A stretch of DNA of 11,088 nucleotides from Blautia sp. (GTDB lineage: Bacteria; Bacillota; Clostridia; Lachnospirales; Lachnospiraceae). The translations under genes and the position numbers were made by a program. The stretch spans positions 1 through 11,088 of the forward strand of contig JAFOJB010000554.1 in assembly GCA_017420455.1 (NCBI GenBank), in the 5' to 3' direction. Below the pieces are notes generated by a model. The model did no database searches and was not told the DNA's origin. It worked only from the letters and a program-made list of their open reading frames with translations. Below are positions 1 to 6,635 of this stretch, one piece after another (within the stretch, counting starts at the first letter, position 1; every line of letters begins with the position of its first letter).

Positions 1-1
1 C

Positions 2-898
2 TGCCAGAGCTCCTTCGCCATGGATATCAGCATGACCCTGAAAAAGGACGGAGAAAAGATCGCAAGGAAGTTTTTTGAGAAGCTCGGGGCGGATACGCTG
101 GAAGATGCGCTGCAGAAATCCAATGAGGAGCTTTATCAGGTTCAGATGCTGCTGAACGAGGCGGCGGGACCGGCTCCTTACCCCGGGACAGAATCAAAGT
201 TTTTATCGACAGCGGTGGACGGTGTCTGTATCAAAGAGGATTACTGGGACTATCTGATGTCCGGGGCCATGAAAGGAAAAACGGTCATCTTCGGGACGAA
301 CAGCGGAGAGTACGACCAGCAGTTTGAGCTTTTCGCGGCGGAGAATGATGTGCAGAGTGCCAGGCAGATGGTGATCGACCACAACTGGGGAAAGCTGGAT
401 AAGGAAAAAGGAACGAATCCGGAGTATGTGGAGGAGTATCTTTCCCATCACAGGGACGAGAGGGATGAAATGACCGCCCTTATGGATATGAAAATGGACC
501 TGTTTGTCCGGAACGCGGCGGTCAGCTTCGCGAAAAGCCTTGTGGGGATCGCGGATGTCTATATGTATGTCTTCGACCAGAGAAAAAACGATACTGTCAT
601 GGGGCGGTGCAGCCACGGTACGGAGCTGGAGGGAATCTTCGACCAGAGCGGCGTTCTTTCGGATAAGATGAAACGCATGATCCGCGATCTCTGGGCGAGT
701 GTGGCTAGGAACGGCCGTCCCGGCTGTGAAAGCCTGGGGATCACCTGGAAACCGTTCGGGGAGAAAAATGAGACGCTGCTCCTGGATGAAAACCCATCCA
801 TGGCAGAAGGCGTCCGCATGGACGACGTTCTGCTTACCATTCCTTCCTTCCGGGAATATAAGGAGTTTCCGAAGTTTGCCGCTTTATGGAAAGAATAA
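2..898 (+). CDS. Type B carboxylesterase (alpha/beta hydrolase), C-terminal part, truncated by the window edge
   Basis: The reading frame is open from base 2 (first residues CQSSFAMD) to a TAA at 896-898, so this is the last ~298 residues of a longer protein. It matches the second half of the carboxylesterase/cholinesterase family (usually ~500 residues), which hydrolyses carboxylic esters with a Ser-Glu-His triad. The acidic residue is visible in GTNSGEYDQ (Glu codon 308-310) and the catalytic His in GRCSHGTELEGIF (His codon 614-616). The GxSAG nucleophile elbow should lie just left of the window. The opening residues fit the segment shortly after that elbow, where family members read 'xQSG'. 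The C-terminus, WKPFGEKNETLLLDE then FAALWKE, is typical of the family. The ATG at 20 is internal, not the true start. The protein is probably cytoplasmic, but a signal peptide cannot be excluded without the N-terminus. The substrate is unknown. Confidence 0.88.
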   Translation, partial: CQSSFAMDISMTLKKDGEKIARKFFEKLGADTLEDALQKSNEELYQVQMLLNEAAGPAPYPGTESKFLSTAVDGVCIKEDYWDYLMSGAMKGKTVIFGTNSGEYDQQFELFAAENDVQSARQMVIDHNWGKLDKEKGTNPEYVEEYLSHHRDERDEMTALMDMKMDLFVRNAAVSFAKSLVGIADVYMYVFDQRKNDTVMGRCSHGTELEGIFDQSGVLSDKMKRMIRDLWASVARNGRPGCESLGITWKPFGEKNETLLLDENPSMAEGVRMDDVLLTIPSFREYKEFPKFAALWKE

Positions 899-927
899 TA
901 AAGACCGTGTGCTTTTCAGGAAAAGAG

Positions 928-936
928 TGCTATAAT
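928..936 (+). promoter_or_regulatory. Extended -10 promoter element for the CocE-like gene
   Basis: TGCTATAAT is a perfect extended -10 (TGnTATAAT) with a consensus TATAAT at 931-936. No convincing TTGACA lies 16-18 bases upstream, which is common for extended -10 promoters. Transcription would start near 943 and leave a leader of about 65 bases before the ATG at 1008. The element sits in the gap after the carboxylesterase stop, so the next gene can be transcribed independently. Confidence 0.6.
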
Positions 937-956
937 CGTAACGACAGAAAAGAAGG

Positions 957-980
957 AACTGTACACAAATAAGCACAGTT
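957..980 (+). promoter_or_regulatory. Inverted repeat, candidate operator downstream of the promoter
   Basis: AACTGTAC (957-964) and GCACAGTT (973-980) form an inverted repeat with seven of eight positions matching, separated by an A-rich 8-base spacer. It starts about 20 bases after the extended -10 and lies in the transcribed leader. That position suits a repressor roadblock. The spacing and AT-rich centre look like a dimer-binding operator rather than a terminator: there is no GC-rich stem and no T-run. The regulator is not identified. Confidence 0.35.
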
Positions 981-1007
981 TCTGATCTGGCGGGAAAGGA
1001 TCTCTTT

Positions 1008-2842
1008 ATGGAAAAAAACTATAACGGCCGGAAACAGACCCATACCTACCTGACCATGCCGGACGGCACCCGTCTGTCCTGTGTCCTGTTCATGCCATTA
1101 AAGGACGGAAAAGAACCGGAGGTTCCTCTGCCTGTGATCCTGAGCTATACGGCCTATGAGTGTCTGTATTACGCAGCGGGGCCGGACGGAACCGTATCAT
1201 CGAGACAAGGGCAGATTTCAACATGGATACTCTGACCGATTACGGGTATATCGTCGCCGTCGTTCAGGTCCGGGGATGCGGCGCCTCCTTCGGAACCCGA
1301 AAGGTGGTCGCCTCCCGGCAGGAGGCGCAGGACGGTGCGTATGTGGTGGAATATCTGGCTTCTCAGCCCTGGTGTGATCAGAATGTCATGACGGCGGGGC
1401 AGTCCTATAATGGACAGACACAGCTGGGAATTCTGTCCCGGAAGCCTGCGCACCTCAGGGCAGCCTATATCGGCAAGACAGACCTGAACCGGTACGACGG
1501 CTGGGTAAGAAACGGGATTCCCCGTGCCTTCGGATCCCGGCCGGATATTGACTGGGGAAAGACCAGGGAAGAGCAGGAAGCGGTGCTGGAACGGCTCGTT
1601 CAGGAGACCGTTCCGGTGGACGCAGATCCGGAACGCCAGCTGCTTCGGGAAGCCATCTCGGAGCATCTTCGGAACGGAAGTCAGGTCACCGCCCAGAGGG
1701 AATACAACTGGCGTGACAGCGAATGCCCTTATTTCGAAGGAAGCTTCTGGGACGCACTTTCCGCTTCCACGTATCTGCAGGATATCAATGCCTCCGGAGC
1801 AGTGGTCTATCTGGACGGAGGGGTGCTGGATGTGTTCCGCAGGGACACGATCCTGCTGTATCACAATCTGACCCTTCCGAAAAAGCTGATCATCGGTCCC
1901 TGGGATCATATCCGGCCGAAGCTTGATCCGGAACCCCGCTTTGAAATCCTCCGTCTGGCGGAGCATGTCCTGAAGGGCGTTGAAAACGGGATCATGGAGG
2001 AACCTCCTCTGACGCTGCGCGTCATGGAATACGATTTTCAGAACCACCGTTACAGCGGGCCAGGCACAGGGTATTACCGGAAGGAAAACTCCTGGCCGCT
2101 CTGGGAGGGCAGACGGGATGTATTCTATTTATCTCCGGAATCGAGAAATGGCATTCTTTTTGCCGGGGGTACAGGGAAAGAAAACGTTCCGGCAGCAGTT
2201 CTTTCGGCGGCGCAGCCGGAAATGTCCGGGATCGTATACCCGGTTGTCTATGGAATCTCTTCGGGGGTGGAGACGGACGATCTGCTGGCGGATCCGGAAA
2301 GAGGCGCCTGCAGCAGAGGCATGAATTTCCTGACGGATCCGTATCCGGAGGATATCGAATATATCGGCCATCCCTTCGCGGATATTTCCTTTACGGTTCT
2401 GGACGCCGGAGAAATGCCTGCGCCGCTGGATGTGGATGTGTTTGTCATGCTGTCTGATTTTGATCCGGAGACGGGACAGGCGTTCCAGTTCTGCAGCGGA
2501 TGGATGCGCTCCTCTCTGCGGACGCCCATAGGAACGCCCTCTTATGATTTCCTGGGATTACCCTGGCACGACTGCAGGAAGGGAGATAACGAATACCTGG
2601 AAACTGGAGGAACATATTCGCTCCAGATCGATCTGCTTCCGGTATTTTACCGGATCAGGAAAGGGCACCGGCTGCTGCTGACCGTCACCTGTTCCCTGGA
2701 CAGGACCTATTATGCAGGAAGGGAAATCTGCGAAATGAGTCCCGGGACTGCGGCGCCTGTCATTTCCTTCTGTACCGGCGGAGATAAGCCATGCTGCCTG
2801 ATCCTGCCGAATATCTATGCCGACAAGCCTGAAAATACATGA
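1008..2842 (+). pseudogene. CocE/NonD (X-Pro dipeptidyl-peptidase S15-like) hydrolase, interrupted by a one-base frameshift
   Basis: Translation starts at ATG 1008 behind AAAGGA (997-1002) and gives MEKNYNGRKQTHTYLTMPDG, then PVILSYTAYECLYY, the first beta-strands of an S15/CocE hydrolase. That frame ends at a stop at 1233-1235. The rest continues in the -1 frame from about 1161-1200 to a TGA at 2840-2842: NRIIETRADFN, then RGCGASFG, the nucleophile elbow GQSYNG (Ser codon 1403-1405), the acid in GGVLDVF (Asp codon 1829-1831) and the base in GPWDH (His codon 1907-1909). A C-terminal jelly-roll domain follows (DPYPEDIEYIGHPFADISF onward). Adding one base makes the span exactly 612 codons, normal for the family, so a single base seems to be missing. 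The GGGG at about 1179-1182 is the likeliest site. The family hydrolyses esters or amides, such as X-Pro peptides, cocaine-type esters and cephalosporin esters. Everything past the frameshift is intact, which suggests a recent mutation, phase variation or a sequencing error. A short product from GTG 1160 would lack the N-terminal strands. Confidence 0.82.
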
Positions 2843-2851
2843 CTCCGGTGC

Positions 2852-2899
2852 GAAAAGACCGTTCAGCAAAAAGACCGTTCAGCAAAAAGACCGTTCAGC
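2852..2899 (+). repeat. Tandem repeat, three copies of a 16-bp unit
   Basis: The unit AAAAAGACCGTTCAGC occurs three times head to tail, at 2852-2867, 2868-2883 and 2884-2899. The first copy differs only in its first base (G for A), and a partial A-rich start of a fourth follows. It fills the gap between the CocE-like stop (2842) and the TrkH start (2931). The period is not a multiple of three, so it is not a protein repeat. It could arise from slippage on the A-runs or act as an array of regulator sites; nothing here decides between these. Confidence 0.9.
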
Positions 2900-2930
2900 A
2901 AAAGGATGTCTTTCTGCACTGGAATCATAT

Positions 2931-4343
2931 ATGATGCGTATGAAAAGAATATTACAATCTGTCCGTTTCCGGCTTTCCCTTTTCGCAGGCCGGCTTTCTC
3001 CTTTACATATCATACCTTTCAGCTTTTTTGCGGCGATTCTGGCGGGGACGCTTCTGCTGCTGCTTCCCTGGGCTTCGTCCCCGGGGAGTTCGACGGATTT
3101 TCTGACAGCCTGCTTTACGGCGACTACCTCGGTATGCGTCACCGGACTGGTGGTGGTGGACACTTACGCCCACTGGAGCCTTTTCGGCCAGGTGGTTCTC
3201 CTTTTTCTGATCCAGATCGGAGGACTTGGCATTATTTCTGCCATCGCTCTTTTAATGATGGTCTTTCACAGAAAAATATCCCTGAAGAACCGCACGATCC
3301 TGCGGGATGCGCTGAACCTGGATTCTGTCTCGGGAACGCTGCGGTTTCTGCTCGGCGTTTTCAGAGGAACATTACTTGTAGAAGGCGTCGGGGCTCTGTT
3401 TTACGCGTTTTCTTTTGTTCCGGCCTGCGGGTGGAGGAAAGGATTATGGTATTCCGTCTTTCATGCGGTCTCGGCTTTCTGCAACGCCGGAATTGATATT
3501 CTGGGTCCGGACAGCCTGATGGGATATGCTTCTGACTGGTATTTCCTTTCTGTCACCATGCTGCTGATCATCACGGGAGGTCTGGGCTATGTCGTCTGGT
3601 TTGATGTCCGGAGTACAATGAAAAAGAGCCTTCGGCACAGGTTTTCGCTCAGGCAGATGCTGACCAGGCTCAGCGAACACAGCAAGCTGGTGCTGGGCAT
3701 GACTTTATTCCTGATTCTTGGCGGGGCGGTTTTCATTTTTTTCGCCGAAAGGACAAATCCGGGTACGCTGGGAGGAAAATCTTTTCCGGATCAGCTGCTG
3801 GGAAGTCTGTTCCAGTCGGTTACCTTCCGTACTGCCGGATTTGCGGCCATGCCGCAGGATAAACTGACGGGCGTATCCTGCCTTGCCGGTTATCTCCTGA
3901 TGTTTATAGGAGGCTCTCCGATCGGAACGGCCGGAGGCGTCAAAACGGTCACTTTTTTCCTTGTGCTGCTGAATGCCGCTTCCTATATCAGCGACCGGAA
4001 TTCCGCCGTCGTCTTCAGGCACAGCGTACCGGGAGAGCTGATGCGTAAGGCTGCCGCGATCGTTCTGGTAAGCTTTTTTTCCATGCTGCTGCTGACATTG
4101 CTCCTGATGTCGGTTTCCTCCGTGTCCATGGAGGACGGGCTTTTTGAAATATGCAGCGCAATAGCCACTGTCGGGCTGACGCGGGGGCTTACACCGAATC
4201 TCTCCACAGGAGGGAAGTGGATCGTGATCATCGCAATGTATCTGGGCAGGATCGGTCCGATCTCCATGGCGCTGTTCTTTTCCAGAATGCGGCAGGAGAA
4301 CAATCTGATCCATTTCGGGGAAGGAAGATTCTATGTGGGATAG
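2931..4343 (+). CDS. ktrB: Potassium uptake protein, TrkH/KtrB family membrane subunit
   Basis: This is a 470-residue integral membrane protein of the superfamily of K+ transporters, the ion-conducting subunit of Ktr/Trk systems. All four pore-loop filter segments are recognisable, each with its key glycine: TSVCVTGL (Gly72), FCNAGID (Gly187), TFRTAGF (Gly303) and ATVGLTRG (Gly415). Hydrophobic helices flank them, and GGSPIGTAGGVKT after loop 3 matches the gating region. The length fits KtrB (about 450). The start is chosen at ATG 2931 (GGAA at 2921-2924, six bases before), with ATGs at 2934 and 2940 as alternatives. The frame is open back to ATG 2817, but that start has no ribosome site, would overlap the previous gene and would translate the tandem repeat. 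The gene lies 128 bases before its regulatory partner. KtrB rather than TrkH proper is preferred because of the length and the single-domain partner. Confidence 0.93.
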   Translation: MMRMKRILQSVRFRLSLFAGRLSPLHIIPFSFFAAILAGTLLLLLPWASSPGSSTDFLTACFTATTSVCVTGLVVVDTYAHWSLFGQVVLLFLIQIGGLGIISAIALLMMVFHRKISLKNRTILRDALNLDSVSGTLRFLLGVFRGTLLVEGVGALFYAFSFVPACGWRKGLWYSVFHAVSAFCNAGIDILGPDSLMGYASDWYFLSVTMLLIITGGLGYVVWFDVRSTMKKSLRHRFSLRQMLTRLSEHSKLVLGMTLFLILGGAVFIFFAERTNPGTLGGKSFPDQLLGSLFQSVTFRTAGFAAMPQDKLTGVSCLAGYLLMFIGGSPIGTAGGVKTVTFFLVLLNAASYISDRNSAVVFRHSVPGELMRKAAAIVLVSFFSMLLLTLLLMSVSSVSMEDGLFEICSAIATVGLTRGLTPNLSTGGKWIVIIAMYLGRIGPISMALFFSRMRQENNLIHFGEGRFYVG

Positions 4344-4347
4344 AGCG

Positions 4348-4439
4348 GACAGCAGCGAAAGCTGTCACTCCACAACATGAGGAATTCAGGCACGGAGTGC
4401 CGGGAGAGCCGTAAGGCGGGAATTCCGAATGCTGTGGGG
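4348..4439 (+). other. Potentially structured RNA element in the ktrB-ktrA gap
   Basis: The 128-base gap (4344-4471) can fold extensively. A first hairpin pairs GACAGC (4348-4353) with GCTGTC (4361-4366), or alternatively forms CAGC-GAAA-GCTG with a GNRA tetraloop. A long imperfect stem then pairs 4368-4387 with 4420-4439: CTCCACA against TGTGGGG, CAT against ATG, and GGAATTC against GAATTCC, with three mismatches. Inside it sit two small hairpins: GGCAC/GTGCC (4389-4401, three-base loop) and GCC-GTAA-GGC (4408-4417, a second GNRA-type loop). The result is a three-way junction. The ktrA ribosome site follows at 4462. No known riboswitch class is recognised, including the c-di-AMP (ydaO) type found upstream of ktr genes. 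It could be a leader controlling ktrA, a processing or stability element, or a dispersed palindromic repeat. Confidence 0.45.
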
Positions 4440-4471
4440 GACTGTGAATAGTAACCAGCAGAGGAGGATTT

Positions 4472-5119
4472 ATGGTAAAATCTGTTGCAATACTTGGTCT
4501 TGGCAATTATGGAAGAAGCCTGGCGGAAAATCTGTTCGCGATGGGAGCGGACGTCCTGGTGGCAGATCGGAATGAAGAACTGATCCGGGATTTTTCTTCC
4601 CGGATCACTGCCGCAGTCTGTGTGGACCTTTCGGTCGAAGAGGAGGTTAAGCAGCTTGGCCTTCAGAACATGGATATCGTTGTTACCGCCATGGGGCAGG
4701 ATCTGGCTCCGAGCGTCATGTGTACGGTCATCGCGAAAGAAGCGGGAGTGCCTCTGGTCGTGTCAAAGGCCTCCTCGAACCTTATGGCTTCCATCTTAAA
4801 GCGAGTCGGCGCGGATAAAGTGATCAACCCGGAGAAAGAGAGCGGCCTTCGATCCGCCAGGGTGCTGATGTCCTCATCGTTTTTCGACTTTTTCCAGATC
4901 GACGATACGATCAATATGGCGGAGCTCTCCCCGAAAAAAGAATGGGAAGGAAAAACGATCCGTCAGCTGAATCTCCGCAGAAAGTATAATCTGAATGTGG
5001 TTGCGATCAAAAAGACGGACGGAAGTTGGAAGCCTGTCCGTCCGGATGAGGCGATCAGGGCCGATGAGAGGCTTCTGATCATCGCCGAAAAGGATGCGCT
5101 GGAAAGCGTCAGCCAGTGA
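4472..5119 (+). CDS. ktrA: Potassium uptake regulatory subunit, TrkA/KtrA family
   Basis: This 215-residue cytoplasmic protein forms the ring that gates KtrB/TrkH in response to bound nucleotide. The N-terminal RCK/TrkA-N Rossmann domain (residues ~1-130) shows GLGNYG at 9-14 and the ribose-binding acidic residue Asp32 in VADRNE. The segment ITAAVCVDLSVEEEVKQLG and the strand MDIVVTAMG follow as in the family. The TrkA-C domain occupies roughly 135-215 (WEGKTIRQLNLRRKYNLNVV, then ADERLLIIAE); in KtrA proteins this domain commonly binds c-di-AMP, which is family knowledge and cannot be seen here. One RCK unit and 215 residues fit KtrA rather than the double-domain TrkA of Gram-negatives. The ribosome site AGGAGG (4462-4467) lies four bases before the ATG. 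With ktrB upstream it makes a complete KtrAB system. The gene ends 24 bases before the convergent MmgE/PrpD gene, with no clear terminator between them. Confidence 0.94.
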   Translation: MVKSVAILGLGNYGRSLAENLFAMGADVLVADRNEELIRDFSSRITAAVCVDLSVEEEVKQLGLQNMDIVVTAMGQDLAPSVMCTVIAKEAGVPLVVSKASSNLMASILKRVGADKVINPEKESGLRSARVLMSSSFFDFFQIDDTINMAELSPKKEWEGKTIRQLNLRRKYNLNVVAIKKTDGSWKPVRPDEAIRADERLLIIAEKDALESVSQ

Positions 5120-5143
5120 TCCCGGCTTTCACAGTCCTGTTTC

Positions 5144-6622
5144 TCAGGCGAAATGATCCTTTATAAAGCATCCCACGTCCTGTATGTCCTCGAAATGATC
5201 GATATTTTCCCGGACAGACAGGACTTTTTCCATGTCCGCAGCATGGGGGAAGAACCTTGTGCAGTCCAGGTATTTCTGCCAGAGCTGTTCTCTGGTAAGC
5301 GGCAATCCGGGGGAACCGGGACTTTCAGATACCTCCTTTTCGTAAGAACCATGCGTGGTCCGAAGAGTGACTTTTATATGGTCGTCCCCCAGTCCGTCGG
5401 ATCCTCCCGGACGTATTTCCCAGGTCACTTTCCGGGCTGTCTGAAGAAGCACTTTGGACAGGAGCTGTTCTTCAGTGAACATATCCAGCCGGATATCGCC
5501 GAAGGCCAGAGCAAGGCTCAGACAGAAAGGCATACTGAATTTGGCGGCGGCCAGGGTTCCGGGCCGGTATTTTGTTTCATAAGGCTCCAGTACACGAAGA
5601 TGGATCGGATCGATGGTAAGGTGGATCTCCAGAATTTCTTCCGGCTTCAGAATTTCGCCGGATTCCGTCCAGCCTGCGGAGCCGGTTTTTCCTGCCGCGG
5701 TATGCCATCCCGGGTAGAAGGGCAGCAGATTGTTTTCTTTCAGCAGGGAGAGAAGAGCGTGGATGCCCCCATGGGTCGTTCCGCAGCAGGGCCAGTATTT
5801 ATACCGGAGCGCGGAGGAGATCCAGTTTTCTCCCAGGTTCTGCAGGATGACAGCGGGATCATAGTTCCCCTTCACCATCATATGATACAGTCCAAGAGGA
5901 CCTTCGAAGGGCTCGTCCATCCGTGCTTCCACTCCCTTTTCGGCAAGAATCAGCGACATGGCGGCCGCTCTGGCTGAAAACGCGTCCCGTACTGCTCTCA
6001 GGGAGGATTCCCGCGAACGGGCCGCCTGCCCCGGCAGCATAATCTGTGTCATGCACAGGGAAAGGGCATCCAGCGTCCGGGAAGGTGGCAGCTTCATCAC
6101 TCCGGCTCCGGAAAAGACAGCGCCGTAGGCGCTGAACATGGAGGGAGAATACCATCCATTCTGCAGGTCGTCTGCGAGAAGAGCCAGCTTCAGCCGGCAG
6201 ACCAGTTCACTGCCGACCGCCATGGCGAGAAGAAAATCCTTCCCGCTGACAGGTCCCCTCCGGCCGGATTCCGCCAGGGCGAGAAGAACAGGAACGGAGG
6301 CGGTGTTGGGATGGGCTTTGGACAGGTCATGTCCGTCCTCGTAGTCCAGGGCGTGGATCAATGCGCCGTTGGCCATGGCAGCCATAACTGGCGAGGCCTG
6401 CTTCCCGGTCCCGATGATCGTGCAGGAAGGCTCCGGGCTGTTTTCCAGGGCATACTCGATGAAGGGGCGGCAGGCAGGCTCCAGAGAAGCCGCCGCCCCC
6501 ATGACGCCGAGGGAGTCCAGAAGGCTTTGCTTCTGCACCTTTATCACCCGCTGAGGGAGATCCTGATAACGCGCACAAAGCGCAAAGCCGATCAGTTTTT
6601 CCGTAATTCTGCTGTTTTCCAT
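5144..6622 (-). CDS. MmgE/PrpD family protein (2-methylcitrate dehydratase/cis-aconitate decarboxylase fold)
   Basis: A 492-residue protein of normal length for the MmgE/PrpD family, which includes 2-methylcitrate dehydratase, cis-aconitate decarboxylase and an iminodisuccinate epimerase. Family landmarks are ALDYEDGHDLSKAHPNTAS (residues 91-109, with Asp93 and His104), KYWPCCGTTHGGIHALL (275-291, His284) and KYRPGTLAAAKFSMPF (351-366). Two positions look atypical. The family's G-[FW]-H-x-T stretch reads GWYSP (Tyr158 for His), and the conserved Lys about 50 residues later appears to be Arg (around 209-212). This placement was done by eye. The ATG at 6622 lies 13 bases after the glycyl radical enzyme stop, and the weak GAGAG ribosome site overlaps that stop, so it is the last gene of the operon and may be translationally coupled. 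It likely acts on the product of the radical enzyme or on a related carboxylate. The exact reaction is not assignable. Confidence 0.85.
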   Translation of the reverse strand: MENSRITEKLIGFALCARYQDLPQRVIKVQKQSLLDSLGVMGAAASLEPACRPFIEYALENSPEPSCTIIGTGKQASPVMAAMANGALIHALDYEDGHDLSKAHPNTASVPVLLALAESGRRGPVSGKDFLLAMAVGSELVCRLKLALLADDLQNGWYSPSMFSAYGAVFSGAGVMKLPPSRTLDALSLCMTQIMLPGQAARSRESSLRAVRDAFSARAAAMSLILAEKGVEARMDEPFEGPLGLYHMMVKGNYDPAVILQNLGENWISSALRYKYWPCCGTTHGGIHALLSLLKENNLLPFYPGWHTAAGKTGSAGWTESGEILKPEEILEIHLTIDPIHLRVLEPYETKYRPGTLAAAKFSMPFCLSLALAFGDIRLDMFTEEQLLSKVLLQTARKVTWEIRPGGSDGLGDDHIKVTLRTTHGSYEKEVSESPGSPGLPLTREQLWQKYLDCTRFFPHAADMEKVLSVRENIDHFEDIQDVGCFIKDHFA

Positions 6623-6635
6623 GTCTTATTCTCTC

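Noticed and set aside
911..925. CTTTTC-AGG-GAAAAG-like hairpin after the carboxylesterase stop as a terminator
   Set aside because: The stem is short and AT-rich with no following T-run, and it overlaps the promoter region.
1160..2842. A GTG at 1160 as a genuine start for the CocE-like hydrolase
   Set aside because: It would remove the conserved N-terminal strands, has no ribosome site, and its first ten residues do not fit the family; a frameshift explains the data better.
2817..2930. An upstream ATG at 2817 as the start of the TrkH/KtrB gene
   Set aside because: There is no ribosome-binding site, it overlaps the previous gene, and the added residues come from the tandem repeat and do not look like a TrkH N-terminus.
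4402..4426. GAGAGCCGT in the ktrB-ktrA gap resembles the 5' strand of group II intron domain V
   Set aside because: The matching 3' strand (ACGGTTC-like) and a domain VI are absent, and no reverse transcriptase gene is nearby, so an intron remnant is not supported.
5105..5150. A possible bidirectional terminator between the convergent ktrA and MmgE/PrpD genes
   Set aside because: Only a 4-bp stem (AGCC/GGCT) with a long loop and no real T-run is present, too weak to call.
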